From: Verrucomicrobiota bacterium
GTDB lineage: Bacteria > Verrucomicrobiota > Verrucomicrobiia > Chthoniobacterales > UBA10450
Length of the DNA: 32,553 nucleotides
NCBI GenBank assembly: GCA_003219125.1
Contig: QHPP01000248.1
Span: forward strand, 1-32,553
Reading direction: 5' to 3'
Each line of letters begins with the position of its first letter. The first letter of the stretch is position 1. The notes under the pieces are model-generated. The model had not been told where the DNA came from. It searched no databases and worked only from the letters and a program-made list of their open reading frames with translations. A program made the translations under genes and the position numbers. Below are positions 7,349-16,361 of the stretch, piece after piece.

Positions 7349-8097
7349 GTCAGAATTTCTGGCTCCTCATTTGTAATTAAGACCGTGTGCTCAAAATGCG
7401 CCGATGGCATCCCATCGGCGGTGCAGGCCGTCCAGCCGTCATCGAGTAATCTGACGGCGCCGGTTCCCAAATTAATCATCGGCTCAATGGCCAGTGTCAT
7501 CCCGGCTTTGAGTCGCGGCCCACTCCCACGTTTTCCATAATTTGGAATCTGTGGTTCTTCGTGAAGTTTTCGTCCCACACCGTGGCCGACAAACTCGCGC
7601 ACGACATTGAGCTGGTTGCGCGTCGCTTCCTCCTCAATCTCCGCGCTGATGTCTCCGAGCCGCCGCCCCTGGTAGGCCATTTCAATGGCGCGTTCCAGCG
7701 CCCGCTCCGTCACCCGCAGCAAACGTTCGGTGCGCTCGTCGATGATTCCCACCGGCACAGTTGTCGCGGTATCGCCGATCCACCCTTCGCGGACGACTCC
7801 GATATCGAGTTTCACGATGTCGCCATATTGAATTCGCCGCTGGCTGGCAATCCCGTGAATAACTTCGTCGTTTAACGAAATGCAAATGTTCCCCGGATAA
7901 ACGCGATGACCGATCCGGTATCCGAGAAAGGCGCTTTTCACTCCCGCTTCCTCCATCATCTCGGCGGCGGCTTCGTCCGCCTCTTTCGTCGTGATTCCCG
8001 GCCGAATGATGGCGACGACACGATCGAGGATGTCGCTAGCGACGCGGCAAGCCAGCCGCATCTTTTCCGCTTCCTTTGCGTTCTTGATCGGAATCAT
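7321..8097 (-). CDS. map: Methionine aminopeptidase, type I
   Basis: The 258-residue product removes the initiator Met from nascent proteins. The five metal ligands are present: Asp98 (KLDIG), Asp109 (GDTATT), His172 ([18 protein letters not shown]), Glu205 (AIEPMI) and Glu236 (FEHTVLIT). The substrate-facing His81 is in VIHGI. No N-terminal zinc-finger extension is present, so it is the short type I form. It overlaps adk by 4 bases (ATGA) and infA by 28 bases. The secY-adk-map-infA order is a classic spc/alpha junction. Confidence 0.98.
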   Translation of the reverse strand: MIPIKNAKEAEKMRLACRVASDILDRVVAIIRPGITTKEADEAAAEMMEEAGVKSAFLGYRIGHRVYPGNICISLNDEVIHGIASQRRIQYGDIVKLDIGVVREGWIGDTATTVPVGIIDERTERLLRVTERALERAIEMAYQGRRLGDISAEIEEEATRNQLNVVREFVGHGVGRKLHEEPQIPNYGKRGSGPRLKAGMTLAIEPMINLGTGAVRLLDDGWTACTADGMPSAHFEHTVLITNEEPEILTWRGKTQLK

Positions 8098-8744
8098 TTC
8101 GATTCAATCAAACGCGAAATATCACCGAAGACGCTCTCGCGATCGCGATTGCCGTCGATTCGATGCAATACGCTTATGTTCTGGTAAAACTCCGCCAGGG
8201 GTTCCGTTTTCGCGTGGTATTCTTTCAATCGATTCTGCAGAACCTTTAAATCGTCGTCGTTACGCCGGACCAGCGGTCCTTCACAATAAGGACAGACCGC
8301 GCGCTCGGAAAAATTTCCGGCCGCCACGCTGGTCACAAAACCACAGCTGCGGCATTGCAATCGCCCGGAGATGCGATCGCGCACGGTTTCTTCGGAAACT
8401 TCGAGCCAGATTGCGAGATCGAGGGGGGTGCGATGTCGGGTGAGAATCGCGGCGAGACTTTCCGCCTGTGGCACGGTGCGGGGAAACCCATCGAAAACAA
8501 ATCCGTGCGCGCCGTGCAATCGCAGCCAGTCTTCAATCAGCTTCACGATCGCTGCGTCAGGAACGAGCCCGCCTCGTTGAATAATCTCGGACGTCTCAGT
8601 CCCCAATGGCGTGCCAAGGTCTTTCTCTCGCCGCAAGATCGCACCCGGCGAAGTGACCGGTATCCCAAACTGGCGCGTGATCAGTTCAGCCTGGGTACCT
8701 TTCCCAGAACCGGGTGCGCCGAGCAGAACAAGCCGTTTCTTCAC
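8094..8744 (-). CDS. adk: Adenylate kinase
   Basis: The 216-residue product interconverts ATP + AMP and 2 ADP in the cytoplasm. The P-loop GAPGSGKGT is at residues 9-17, and FVFDGFPRT (about residues 82-90) binds AMP. The LID has a four-cysteine zinc motif, CRSC then CPYC (about residues 131-157), as in Gram-positive-type enzymes. The AMP-site segment reads SPGAILRR, a variant of the common S-T-G-D-(M/L)-L-R. Its ATG directly abuts the secY stop and its stop overlaps map. Confidence 0.97.
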   Translation of the reverse strand: MKKRLVLLGAPGSGKGTQAELITRQFGIPVTSPGAILRREKDLGTPLGTETSEIIQRGGLVPDAAIVKLIEDWLRLHGAHGFVFDGFPRTVPQAESLAAILTRHRTPLDLAIWLEVSEETVRDRISGRLQCRSCGFVTSVAAGNFSERAVCPYCEGPLVRRNDDDLKVLQNRLKEYHAKTEPLAEFYQNISVLHRIDGNRDRESVFGDISRLIESK

Positions 8745-10253
8745 TCAGCGGCCGTAAAGGAAAATCGCAACCCCACTGATGACGAGAACAGCGATCGCGA
8801 CGTAAAGCCACATCAAGGTGCCCTGCGCCGCCGCCTCGCCACGGTTGTAGGCCGCGCGTGTATCGAAAGATCGCCCGCGAATCCGCCCTTTTCGCAAAAA
8901 TCCATCGTAGTGCCGTTGAATGAGATGCGTTTCTACCTGCCGCATCGTATCAAGCATTACACCCACTATAATGAGCAAGCTCGTTCCCCCAAAAAATTGC
9001 GCCGTAATCTGCGGAACGTGGAGTCCCTGGCTTAGCAAACTGGGCAGCACCGCGACCAGCGTCAGAAAAACCGCGCCGGCAAAAGTAAGGCGCGTCATCG
9101 TGTAATCCAGAAAATCCGCTGTCGGTTTGCCTGGGCGCACGCCCGGAATATAGCCGCCATGTTTCTTCAAATCATCGGCAATCTGTGACGGCTGAAATTG
9201 TGTTGCCACCCAAAAGTAGCTGAAGAAAAAAATCATCGCCGCGATCAGGAGATAATGCGGCCAACCTGAAGCCATCGCGTCGGTAATCTGTTTCGCCAGG
9301 CGGCTGGTCGGGAACATAAAGCCGACGATGGTGGTGGGAAACAGGAGCAAGGCCCAGGCAAAAATGATCGGCATCACCCCCGCGTAATTCACTTTCAATG
9401 GCATATAGGTCGATTGTCCGCCGTACATTTTCCGGCCGACCACGCGTTTGGCATATTGCACCGAAATTTTCCGGACTCCCTGCGTGATGGCGATGACCGC
9501 TGCGATTACCAGAAACAAGAAAAGCACCATCAAGACGAGAATCGCCGGATTGACCTGGCTCTCACCAGCCCCAGCGCCCGTTGGCACAAAAGTTTTCCAC
9601 GCCTGTGCAAGCGCCGCCGGCAAGCGCGCCACGATCCCGACCGTTATTATCAAGGAAATGCCGTTGCCAATCCCGCGTTCAGTGATTTGATCGCCCAGCC
9701 ACATTAGAAAAAGTGTGCCGGTGGTAAGCGAAATAACCGTTACAATCCGGAAGGTCCAACCCTGATCATCCACCAGCGGTATTCCCAATCTTCGAATCGT
9801 GTCGGGGATTCCACCCAAAACGGTGTGGGCCGATTCCGGATGTTGGAAGGAAATGGCCAGTAAATATCCCTGAAAAATACAAAGCGCGACGGTGGCGTAG
9901 CGCGTGTACTGCATGATTTTCTGTCGACCGCCGTCTTCCCGCGCCAATCGACCCAGTTGCGGAATTACCGCCGTGAGCAACTGAAGCATGATCGATGCGC
10001 TGATGTAGGGCATGATGCCGAGCGAAAAAACCGCGCAATTCTCCAGCGCGCCTCCACTGAAGAGATTAAAAAGGGCGGCGACTCCGCCGGCTTTATCCGC
10101 CGTACTGCGAAACCACTCCTGCAACACTGCCTGATTCACTCCGGGCGTGGTGATGGCGGCGCCCAGTCGCACAATGACAATGATCGCCAGAGTAAAAAGA
10201 ATCCGGCGTCGCAGCTCCGGAATTTTTACTGTGTTCAGGAACGCCGAGATCAT
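8745..10253 (-). CDS. secY: Protein translocase subunit SecY
   Basis: The 502-residue product is the channel subunit of the Sec translocase, with the ten transmembrane helices expected. Landmarks include IPELRRRILFTLAIIVIVRL at the N-terminus, FSLGIMPYISASIMLQLLT as plug/TM2, the cytosolic loop QYAKRVVGRKMYGG, and LKKHGGYIPGVRPG before TM9. It is longer than the E. coli protein (443 residues), partly by a loop after TM1 and in the TM5-TM6 region. It follows rplO after a 143-base spacer carrying an inverted repeat and abuts adk. Confidence 0.98.
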   Translation of the reverse strand: MISAFLNTVKIPELRRRILFTLAIIVIVRLGAAITTPGVNQAVLQEWFRSTADKAGGVAALFNLFSGGALENCAVFSLGIMPYISASIMLQLLTAVIPQLGRLAREDGGRQKIMQYTRYATVALCIFQGYLLAISFQHPESAHTVLGGIPDTIRRLGIPLVDDQGWTFRIVTVISLTTGTLFLMWLGDQITERGIGNGISLIITVGIVARLPAALAQAWKTFVPTGAGAGESQVNPAILVLMVLFLFLVIAAVIAITQGVRKISVQYAKRVVGRKMYGGQSTYMPLKVNYAGVMPIIFAWALLLFPTTIVGFMFPTSRLAKQITDAMASGWPHYLLIAAMIFFFSYFWVATQFQPSQIADDLKKHGGYIPGVRPGKPTADFLDYTMTRLTFAGAVFLTLVAVLPSLLSQGLHVPQITAQFFGGTSLLIIVGVMLDTMRQVETHLIQRHYDGFLRKGRIRGRSFDTRAAYNRGEAAAQGTLMWLYVAIAVLVISGVAIFLYGR

Positions 10254-10279
10254 CGATAAAAACTACTTCCCCAAAAACA

Positions 10280-10366
10280 CCGTCATCCTGAGCGAAGTCG
10301 AAGGATCCCGTGGCGTTACCGTAAAGCTTTCGCCACGGGAGCCCTCGACCTCGCTCGGGATGACGG
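10280..10366. repeat. 87-base inverted repeat (CCGTCATCC family), copy 1
   Basis: The element begins CCGTCATCCTGAGCGAAG and ends CTCGGGATGACGG. Its arms of about 36 bases are complementary at roughly 32 positions, around a short centre. It fills most of the rplO-secY spacer. An 87-base copy with almost the same arms lies at 28577-28663, and diverged copies are at 13485 and 16201. No coding capacity is seen, which is consistent with a MITE/REP-like element. Confidence 0.9.
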
Positions 10367-10396
10367 GCGTTGAAAAACAAAACATAGGACCGCGCC

Positions 10397-10996
10397 TTAC
10401 TTCCGCGCCGTTTTCTTTTGCGGCCTCGCTTTTTTTGGACCTGGTTCTTTGGCGGCCTTTGGCGCGTCTGGTTTCTCGGACGTTTCACTTTGAGTTGTGC
10501 CATTTCCGATCTTCGCTTCCGGTGCCGCAATAGTGCCACCGGCTTTCTCGATTTTCTCGCGGGCCGAGGCGCTCACTTTTTCCGCCTGAATCGTCAGCTC
10601 ATGCTTTAGTTCGCCGTCGCCAAGAATCTTGATTCCATGAAAATTTCCGCGAACTAATTTTGCCGCCCGCAAAGATTCTTCGTTCACGACCGATCCGCTT
10701 TTGAAATCGGCCAACTCGGACAAATTCACGATGGCGTAGCGTTTGTGGAACGCTGCGTTGTTAAATCCGCGCTTGGGCAATCGCCGGATGAGCGGCATCT
10801 GCCCGCCTTCGAATCCGAGCCGCAGGCTTCCGCCTGATCGTGCCTTTTGACCCTTGTGACCCTTGCCGCTGGTTTTGCCGTGCCCGGAACTTTCGCCGCA
10901 ACCGAGGCGCTTCACCCGATGTCGTGCTCCCGGACGCGGCCGCAGATTATGCAGACGCAACCCAGCCGCCTTTTCTTTTTTGGGCTCGGATTTCAC
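10397..10996 (-). CDS. rplO: 50S ribosomal protein L15 with a C-terminal extension
   Basis: The 199-residue product begins with the L15 core: [49 protein letters not shown] and a C-terminal domain ending near residue 150 (KIEKAGGTI). About 45 Lys/Pro/Ala/Glu-rich residues follow, so it is longer than the usual 145 or so. The start is a GTG at 10996 that overlaps the rpsE stop (GTGA). rpmD (L30), usually between rpsE and rplO, is absent. L15 is a late-assembly protein on the 50S subunit. Confidence 0.97.
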   Translation of the reverse strand: MKSEPKKEKAAGLRLHNLRPRPGARHRVKRLGCGESSGHGKTSGKGHKGQKARSGGSLRLGFEGGQMPLIRRLPKRGFNNAAFHKRYAIVNLSELADFKSGSVVNEESLRAAKLVRGNFHGIKILGDGELKHELTIQAEKVSASAREKIEKAGGTIAAPEAKIGNGTTQSETSEKPDAPKAAKEPGPKKARPQKKTARK

Positions 10997-11553
10997 GAGG
11001 GCTGCCCTCCATCACCCGGTGTATTCGTGCGCGGGCGAATTCCGCGCACTTTCAAAATTTCATCGCGCCGGCGCAAATTTCGCAACGCTTCGATGGTGGC
11101 CTTGACCACGTTGGCGTGATTACTCGAGCCGAGCGATTTCGCCAGGACATCACGAATCCCCGCCGCCTCGACTACGGCGCGCACACCGCCGCCAGCGATC
11201 ACGCCCGTTCCCGGCGACGCCGGCCGCAACAACACCCGGCCACCACCAAATTCACCGATCGTCTCGTGAGGAATGGTGTTCTCATGCAGCGAAACCTTTT
11301 CCATCGATTTCCGGGCCGCCTCCGAAGCCTTGCGGATCGCTTCCGCCACTTCGTTGGCTTTGCCAAAACCGACACCCACTTTTCCGTCGTGATCACCCGC
11401 CACAATCAGTGCACTGAAGCTGAAACGGCGCCCGCCTTTCACCACCTTCGCGCAACGATTGATAAAAACGACTTTCTCAGTCGTATCACCTCGCGCCGCC
11501 GGGGTTTTGTCGGTACTGCGATCCTGTCGTCTGCCTGGATTGGGTGATGCCAT
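10993..11553 (-). CDS. rpsE: 30S ribosomal protein S5
   Basis: The 186-residue product contains the S5 dsRNA-binding domain ([30 protein letters not shown]) and the C-terminal S5 fold ([33 protein letters not shown]). S5 helps mRNA entry and decoding fidelity. A basic, polar N-terminal tail of about 22 residues is not conserved. It starts one base after the rplR stop and overlaps rplO by 3 bases. Confidence 0.98.
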   Translation of the reverse strand: MASPNPGRRQDRSTDKTPAARGDTTEKVVFINRCAKVVKGGRRFSFSALIVAGDHDGKVGVGFGKANEVAEAIRKASEAARKSMEKVSLHENTIPHETIGEFGGGRVLLRPASPGTGVIAGGGVRAVVEAAGIRDVLAKSLGSSNHANVVKATIEALRNLRRRDEILKVRGIRPRTNTPGDGGQPS

Positions 11554-11554
11554 C

Positions 11555-11914
11555 TTAAAATTTTAATCCGCCTTCGCGCGCGGCATCGGCCAACGCTTTC
11601 ACTTTGCCATGGAAAATGTAGCCGCCGCGATCAAACACCACATTTTCCACCTTTTTCGCCAGCAACTTCTCTGCGATCGCCTTGCCGACACGTTCTGCCG
11701 ACTCGCGATTCGCCGCAGCTTTTTTCCCCGCCAAATCCTTTTGCAAAGTCGAAACCGCAGCCAGCGTTTTGCCGGCATCGTCATCAATCACCTGCGCGTA
11801 AACATGGCGCGCGGAAAAATGGACGGCAAGGCGTGGCCTTTCGGCGGTTCCGCTCACTTTTTTCCGGATGCGCTGGTGAATACGCTGGCGCGTTGCTTTT
11901 CGATTCGTCGGCAT
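11555..11914 (-). CDS. rplR: 50S ribosomal protein L18
   Basis: The 119-residue product carries 5S rRNA to the 50S central protuberance. The Arg/Lys-rich N-terminus ([16 protein letters not shown]), [20 protein letters not shown], and the terminal [20 protein letters not shown] are standard. I chose the ATG at 11914, one base after the rplF stop. A longer open frame upstream would run into rplF and adds no conserved residues. Confidence 0.98.
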   Translation of the reverse strand: MPTNRKATRQRIHQRIRKKVSGTAERPRLAVHFSARHVYAQVIDDDAGKTLAAVSTLQKDLAGKKAAANRESAERVGKAIAEKLLAKKVENVVFDRGGYIFHGKVKALADAAREGGLKF

Positions 11915-11915
11915 C

Positions 11916-12455
11916 TTACTGCACCGTCTTGCCTTCCTTGCGCCGAATCTGCTCGCCCGCATAGCGCACGCCCTTTCCCTTGTAAGGCTCGGGCGGATAA
12001 TATCTGCGAATATCAGCGGCTACCTGACCCACCAGTTTCTTATCGATCCCACTAATCGTTAGCTTGGTGTTTTCCGTCACGACGATTTTAATGTCCTTCG
12101 GGATCGGAAACAAAATTGGGTGCGAAAACCCGAGCGAAAGATTCAGCTTCTGGCCTTGCACCGCCGCTTTGAATCCGACGCCTTCGATTTCCAGATCCTT
12201 GCTAAATCCTTCGCTTACCCCTTGCACCATGTTGTTGAGAAGCGCGCGCGAAAGCCCGTGCAATGCTTTCACGCTTCGGGTTTCTGCTGCCCGCGCCAGC
12301 GAGACGCGATTGTTCTCGACTTTGGCCGAGATATCGTGCGGCAATTTCCAATTCAGTTTACCTTTCGGGCCTTCCACCGCCACCGCCCCATCGTTGCCGA
12401 CATTCACTTTCACTTTGTCCGGCAGTGCGATTGATTTGTTTCCGATTCGCGACAT
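11916..12455 (-). CDS. rplF: 50S ribosomal protein L6
   Basis: The 179-residue product is a full-length two-domain L6, which sits near the sarcin-ricin loop. The start [15 protein letters not shown], the linker [24 protein letters not shown] and the signature [15 protein letters not shown] near the C-terminus are canonical. It starts 6 bases after the rpsH stop and ends one base before rplR. Confidence 0.98.
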   Translation of the reverse strand: MSRIGNKSIALPDKVKVNVGNDGAVAVEGPKGKLNWKLPHDISAKVENNRVSLARAAETRSVKALHGLSRALLNNMVQGVSEGFSKDLEIEGVGFKAAVQGQKLNLSLGFSHPILFPIPKDIKIVVTENTKLTISGIDKKLVGQVAADIRRYYPPEPYKGKGVRYAGEQIRRKEGKTVQ

Positions 12456-12461
12456 AAAAAT

Positions 12462-12860
12462 TTACCAGACGTAGGCTAGCAACTCCCCGCCGACGTTTTG
12501 CTTTTTTGCTTCGCGCCCGGACAAGACACCACGCGGTGTCGAGAGGATTGCAACGCCCATTCCGCCCAGAACGCGCGGAATTTCCTGCGCCCCCACATAA
12601 CGCCGCAGGCCGGGCCGGCTCACGCGTTTCAACCCCGTAATCGCGCACGATCTGTTGACCAGCTTGTTAGTAATTTTGATCCGCGGATGCGCTGCGCTCC
12701 GATCCAATTCGTAATCGGTGATGTACCCTTCATCTTTCAAAATTCGCGCGATCTCCGCTTTGATCTTCGAGTACGGCACAAATAACTCCGGCTTCTGCGC
12801 CTGCGCTCCATTGCGCACGCGCGCCAGCAAATCTGCAATCGGATCGGTTACGGTACTCAT
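12462..12860 (-). CDS. rpsH: 30S ribosomal protein S8
   Basis: The 132-residue product is a complete S8, a primary 16S rRNA binder in the central domain and a translational regulator of spc operons in some bacteria. Landmarks are TDPIADLLARVRNGA, EIARILKDEGYI, SRPGLRRYVGAQEIPRVLGG and the C-terminal STPRGVLSGREAKKQNVGG. It directly follows rplE after a 6-base gap; rpsN (S14), normally between them, is missing. Confidence 0.98.
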   Translation of the reverse strand: MSTVTDPIADLLARVRNGAQAQKPELFVPYSKIKAEIARILKDEGYITDYELDRSAAHPRIKITNKLVNRSCAITGLKRVSRPGLRRYVGAQEIPRVLGGMGVAILSTPRGVLSGREAKKQNVGGELLAYVW

Positions 12861-12866
12861 TAATAA

Positions 12867-13475
12867 TTAAGCTGCTTGAGCTTGCCCAGCCGGTCCGCCT
12901 TCGGGCGGACTCACCGTGGCGAGCTTTTTCGCGCGGTCGCTGAACGGCATCCCCATTTCGCTGAGCAGCGATTTGGCTTCCGCGTTCGTGCGAGCGGTGG
13001 TCACGATAGTAACATCAAATCCGATGTTCCGCTTGATTTTATCAAGCTCGACCTCGGGAAAAATCGATTGGTCGGAAACGCCCAGAGTGTAATTGCCATG
13101 ACCATCAAACCCGCGTGGCGAAACTCCACGAAAATCGCGAATGCGCGGCAGCGCCGCTTTGATCAGGCGCTCGAGAAACTCGTACATGCGTTCCCCCCGC
13201 AATGTCACCTTCGCGCCGATGGCCTGGTCCTTTCGCAGCTTAAAATTGGAAATGCTTTTCTTGGCTCGAGTCTCCGCTGCGCGCTGACCGGTGATCAAGG
13301 CCAGCTCGGTCTTGGCATCGTCGAGTGCCTGCTTCACGTCCGCCTGCGACCCCACTGAGGTGTTGATCACTACTTTTTCCACTTTCGGGACCTGATGCAC
13401 GTTTTCGTATCCGTGCTGCTGTTGCAGAGCCGGCATCACCCGTTCTTTGTAATCTTTGTAAAATTCGTTTTCCAT
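12867..13475 (-). CDS. rplE: 50S ribosomal protein L5
   Basis: The 202-residue product binds 5S rRNA and the central protuberance. MPALQQQHGYENVHQVPKVE, VGAKVTLRG-type (here IGAKVTLRGERMYEFLERLI), RDFRGVSPRGFDGHGNYTLG and the DVTIVTTA strand are standard. About 15 extra Pro/Gly/Ala/Gln residues (SPPEGGPAGQAQAA) extend the C-terminus. A repeat-bearing spacer of 94 bases separates it from rplX, and rpsH follows 6 bases on. Confidence 0.97.
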   Translation of the reverse strand: MENEFYKDYKERVMPALQQQHGYENVHQVPKVEKVVINTSVGSQADVKQALDDAKTELALITGQRAAETRAKKSISNFKLRKDQAIGAKVTLRGERMYEFLERLIKAALPRIRDFRGVSPRGFDGHGNYTLGVSDQSIFPEVELDKIKRNIGFDVTIVTTARTNAEAKSLLSEMGMPFSDRAKKLATVSPPEGGPAGQAQAA

Positions 13476-13484
13476 CTGTCACTT

Positions 13485-13570
13485 CCGTCATTCCGAGCGG
13501 AGTTGAGGAATCCCGTTGCGCAAACTTTACGCTAACTTCCGCGAAACCCTCGACTAGCGCTCGGGATGAC
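13485..13570. repeat. Inverted repeat (CCGTCATCC family), copy 2, diverged
   Basis: The element starts CCGTCATTCCGAGCGGAG and ends GCTCGGGATGAC, with partly degraded complementary arms. It occupies nearly the whole rplX-rplE spacer, and its last base touches the rplX stop codon. Confidence 0.8.
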
Positions 13571-13857
13571 TAGCTCTTTGCCTTTTTTGTCTTCGTTTCC
13601 TTCTTCTTGTCTTTCTTCTCCTCTTTTTCGATCAAGCGCACATTCGAAATGTGGATCGGTCCTTCGCGCTCCGCGATCTTGCCGCTCGGATTATCCTGCG
13701 ACTTCCGCAGGTGCTTCTTAATAATCCGCACCCCTTCGATCAGCACGCGCTGCTTCTTCGGCAACACCTGCAGAATTTTTCCGCTCGAACCACGGAAATT
13801 TCCAGAGACCACTTCGACGTTGTCGCCTTTTTTTACGTGAAACTTGATCCGGTTCAT
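13570..13857 (-). CDS. rplX: 50S ribosomal protein L24
   Basis: The 95-residue product has the KOW motif (KKGDNVEVVSGNFRGSSGKI) followed by IEGVRIIKKHLRK and GKIAEREGPIHISNVRLI. L24 starts 50S assembly near the exit tunnel. The C-terminus is a Lys-rich run. I chose the ATG at 13857 (MNRIKFHVKKGD). A longer open frame to 13935 runs through the upstream repeat and is not conserved. Confidence 0.97.
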   Translation of the reverse strand: MNRIKFHVKKGDNVEVVSGNFRGSSGKILQVLPKKQRVLIEGVRIIKKHLRKSQDNPSGKIAEREGPIHISNVRLIEKEEKKDKKKETKTKKAKS

Positions 13858-13869
13858 AAGGCATCCCCC

Positions 13870-13971
13870 GGAACACAGGCTGGTAGCCTGTGCGCCCAGC
13901 GGGCTTTTAGCCTGCTGTTCCCGCAACGGGCCCAATCTCCGTTGGGCGCACAGACAAAATGTCTGTGTTCC
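13870..13971. repeat. Multi-hairpin repeat (GGAACACAG family), copy 1
   Basis: A 102-base element bounded by GGAACACAG and CTGTGTTCC fills the rplN-rplX spacer. Inside are successive small stem-loops, for example ACAGGCTGGTAGCCTGT, GCGGGCTTTTAGCCTGC and ACAGACAAAATGTCTGT. A second copy at 14898-15004 has different stem sequences but equivalent pairing. Confidence 0.85.
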
Positions 13972-13975
13972 ATTT

Positions 13976-14341
13976 TCACAACACCTCCGGCGCCAGCGAG
14001 ACGATCTTCATGAAATTTTTCTCTCTTAGCTCACGCGCTACCGGCCCGAAAATACGAGTCCCGCGCGGATTCAAATCCTTGTCGATGATGACAATCGCGT
14101 TGTTATCGAAGCGCAGGAGCGAGCCATCATCGCGTTTTACCGGCTGTTTCGTGCGGACAATAACAGCGCGCACCACCTCGCCTTTTTTCACGGTGCCGGT
14201 CGCGCTCGCTTCTTTTACGTTCGCTGTGATCACGTCCCCGATCCGCGCATAAAGCGTGGCTTTCCCGATCACGCCGATCATCGTCGCCATGCGTGCGCCA
14301 GTGTTATCAGCCACATCGAGTCTGGAACGAATCTGCACCAT
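13976..14341 (-). CDS. rplN: 50S ribosomal protein L14
   Basis: The 121-residue product is a full-length L14, which forms bridges to 16S r[22 protein letters not shown], the [17 protein letters not shown] stretch, [20 protein letters not shown] and [20 protein letters not shown] are canonical. It starts 4 bases after rpsQ; GGGAAA lies about 8 bases before its ATG. Confidence 0.98.
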   Translation of the reverse strand: MVQIRSRLDVADNTGARMATMIGVIGKATLYARIGDVITANVKEASATGTVKKGEVVRAVIVRTKQPVKRDDGSLLRFDNNAIVIIDKDLNPRGTRIFGPVARELREKNFMKIVSLAPEVL

Positions 14342-14345
14342 AAAT

Positions 14346-14672
14346 TTATTTCCCGACGACTTCGACCAGCCGCCATCGTTTCAATTTGCTGAGCGGCCGC
14401 GTTTCCATAATGCGAACAGTGTCGCCGTTCTTCGCTTTGTTCTCTTCGTCGTGCGCGTAAAATTTTCTCTGCTGCTTTACGATCTTTCCGAATTTCGGGT
14501 GGGGCACGCGGGTGACGGTGCGGACAACGATCGTCTTATTCATTCCGCTCGAAATCACTTCGCCCACCCGCGTCTTGCGCGAACCGCGCTGAGATTGTGG
14601 CGCGGCCGCGCCAGATGATGGCGCGCTTGTCGGTAGCGGTGGTGGAACGGGGCTTGATGGTTCTTCAGCCAT
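14346..14672 (-). CDS. rpsQ: 30S ribosomal protein S17 with an N-terminal extension
   Basis: The 108-residue product has a normal S17 OB fold from about residue 33 ([57 protein letters not shown]). It is preceded by about 30 Pro/Ser/Ala-rich residues not usual for S17 (about 84 residues). S17 is a primary 16S rRNA binder. The ATG at 14672 lies 4 bases after the rpmC stop; the longer frame to 14717 would run into rpmC. Confidence 0.96.
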   Translation of the reverse strand: MAEEPSSPVPPPLPTSAPSSGAAAPQSQRGSRKTRVGEVISSGMNKTIVVRTVTRVPHPKFGKIVKQQRKFYAHDEENKAKNGDTVRIMETRPLSKLKRWRLVEVVGK

Positions 14673-14676
14673 AAAA

Positions 14677-14874
14677 CTATTTCGTCTCCTTCGCCCGTTT
14701 GGAAAGCACCGTCTCAATCCGGGCCACTTCGCGCCGCAGCAAACGCAGCCGGCTCGGTTGCTCGAGCTGTCCGCTCTGTTGTTGCAACCGCAGATGCAAA
14801 CTTTCCTGCCGCAGATCGCGCTTCTTCGTCAGAAGCTCGTCCGTGCTCATCTCAATAATTTCTTTAATCTTCAT
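14677..14874 (-). CDS. rpmC: 50S ribosomal protein L29
   Basis: The 65-residue two-helix product ([20 protein letters not shown] ... [17 protein letters not shown]) matches L29, which sits near the tunnel exit and docks SRP and trigger factor. It keeps its usual position before rpsQ, but a 172-base repeat-bearing gap separates it from rplP. Confidence 0.96.
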   Translation of the reverse strand: MKIKEIIEMSTDELLTKKRDLRQESLHLRLQQQSGQLEQPSRLRLLRREVARIETVLSKRAKETK

Positions 14875-14897
14875 ACTTCGTTAGGCGCCGCATGCGC

Positions 14898-15004
14898 GGA
14901 ACACAGAATTGTAGTCTGGGCGCCCAGCGGAGTTACACTCCGCTGAACGAGAAGAGCCGCGGATAAAATATCCGTGAGGCCCAAAGGCAGACTGCCTGTG
15001 TTCC
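14898..15004. repeat. Multi-hairpin repeat (GGAACACAG family), copy 2
   Basis: A 107-base element with the same ends as the copy at 13870 (GGAACACAG and CTGTGTTCC). Internal stem-loops include AGCGGAGTTACACTCCGCT, CGGATAAAATATCCG and AGGCAGACTGCCT. Stem sequences differ from copy 1, yet pairing is retained. Confidence 0.85.
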
Positions 15005-15046
15005 GTCTTCGTGAAAAATGACAGGAATTGTTCATCAATTTCATAA

Positions 15047-15469
15047 TCAGGCAGCTACATGGTGACGACTTAAAAACTTCGTCCGCACCGGCAGTTTATC
15101 CGCCGCTAATCGCAATGATTCGCGCGCGACCGACTCCGGCACGCCATCGAGCTCAAACAAAATGTTGCCCGGCCGTACCGTTGCCACCCAAAACTCTGGC
15201 TGACCTTTGCCTTTTCCCATTCGCGTTTCCGGCGGGCGTGAGGTAACCGATTTGTCGGGAAAAATCCGGATCCACAATTTGCCTTTGCGTTTCATGTTGC
15301 GGGTCAACGCCACACGCGCCGCTTCGATCTGAGTATTGGTGATCCAGGCGCGCTCGAGGGTTTGCAATCCGAACTCGCCGAAGTCGATTCGGAGGTTACG
15401 CGAAGCTGTTCCCTTGCGGCTTCCCCGCTGGGACTTGCGATACTTCACGCGTTTCGGCATTAACGGCAT
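15047..15469 (-). CDS. rplP: 50S ribosomal protein L16
   Basis: The 140-residue product is a complete L16, which binds near the A-site tRNA elbow. Landmarks are [70 protein letters not shown] and [19 protein letters not shown] chose the ATG at 15469 (MPLMPKRV) because a strong TAAGGAGA lies 7 bases upstream. It starts 11 bases after rpsC. Confidence 0.98.
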   Translation of the reverse strand: MPLMPKRVKYRKSQRGSRKGTASRNLRIDFGEFGLQTLERAWITNTQIEAARVALTRNMKRKGKLWIRIFPDKSVTSRPPETRMGKGKGQPEFWVATVRPGNILFELDGVPESVARESLRLAADKLPVRTKFLSRHHVAA

Positions 15470-15475
15470 AACAAT

Positions 15476-15483
15476 TCTCCTTA
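15476..15483 (-). promoter_or_regulatory. Strong Shine-Dalgarno for rplP overlapping the rpsC stop
   Basis: The minus strand reads TAAGGAGA, with 6-7 bases to the rplP ATG. It overlaps the rpsC TAA stop. It is the only near-consensus site I see among the ribosomal genes here, and it decides the rplP start. Confidence 0.75.
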
Positions 15484-16176
15484 AAGTTCAGCCGCCGCGG
15501 GCGCCGGGGGTGGGGGCGGCGGAGATGCTTGCGCCGGTGTTTCGGCAGGCGCCTCTTCTTTTTTACAAATCCAACATTTCACGCCGATCTTCCCATAGAC
15601 CGTATTCGCCTCGGCGAATCCGTAGTCGATTCCCGTGCGCAAGGTATGCAACGGCACCTTGCCTTCGCGATACCATTCCGAACGCGAAATCTCAGCGCCG
15701 TTCAACCGGCCCGAGCTTCGTAAACGAATTCCGAGCGCGCCAAAATCCATCGCCACCTGCACCGCTTTTTTCATCGCCCGCCGATATGCGATGCGGCGTT
15801 CGATTTGCAACGCCACATTTTCCGCGACCAACTGCGCATCCAGCTCCGGCGTTTTGATCTCCTGAATATCGATCTTGATCTGTTTGCCCTGCGCCATCTT
15901 CGAAATTTCCTCAGTCATCTTTTCGATTTCAGCGCCCTTCCGCCCGATAACAATTCCGGGACGCGCCGTGAAAATCGTGACCCGAATCGAATTCCACGCC
16001 CGTTCGATCACAATTTTCGAAACCGCGGCGAACAGAAGCTTCTTCTTCACGTAATCGCGAATCTCGATGTCGCTGTGCAAAAACCCAGGCATCTCCTGCG
16101 GGGATGCGTACCAGCGCGACCGCCAATCGCGGTTCACGCCCAATCGAAATCCAATCGGATTAACTTTTTGTCCCAT
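15481..16176 (-). CDS. rpsC: 30S ribosomal protein S3
   Basis: The 231-residue product has the KH domain with [14 protein letters not shown] (about residues 74-88) and the C-terminal S3 domain ([40 protein letters not shown]). S3 forms the mRNA entry channel and contributes helicase activity. The last 25 or so residues are Pro/Ala-rich, including six consecutive prolines, beyond the conserved end. The ATG gives [13 protein letters not shown], as usual. Confidence 0.98.
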   Translation of the reverse strand: MGQKVNPIGFRLGVNRDWRSRWYASPQEMPGFLHSDIEIRDYVKKKLLFAAVSKIVIERAWNSIRVTIFTARPGIVIGRKGAEIEKMTEEISKMAQGKQIKIDIQEIKTPELDAQLVAENVALQIERRIAYRRAMKKAVQVAMDFGALGIRLRSSGRLNGAEISRSEWYREGKVPLHTLRTGIDYGFAEANTVYGKIGVKCWICKKEEAPAETPAQASPPPPPPAPAAAEL

Positions 16177-16200
16177 AAATGTATTTCACCCCCGCAACTC

Positions 16201-16354
16201 CATCATCCCGAGCAAAAATGCCAGTCCGGCTCGGACCCAGGGATCCCGCCGCGAAACCTTTAAGGTAACTTCCTCGGGATGGAAAACCTGGCCTCGCCGA
16301 CTGCGTCGGCTGCGTTGCAGCTTCGACCCCGCTTCGCTTCGCTCAGAATGACCG
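16201..16354. repeat. Composite inverted repeat (CCGTCATCC family), copy 3
   Basis: The rplV-rpsC spacer holds CATCATCCCGAGC at one end and CGCTTCGCTCAGAATGACCG at the other, with internal pieces GGGATCCCGCCGCG and CCTCGGGATGG. It looks like two partly fused or rearranged copies of the family. Confidence 0.7.
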
Positions 16355-16361
16355 TACATGA

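Noticed and set aside
14060-14080. tRNA T-loop-like motif (GGATTCAAATCC)
   Set aside because: It lies inside rplN, and no cloverleaf can be built around it.
13870-15004. CRISPR array
   Set aside because: The repeated units are hairpins with variable stems and no regular spacers, and there are no cas genes.
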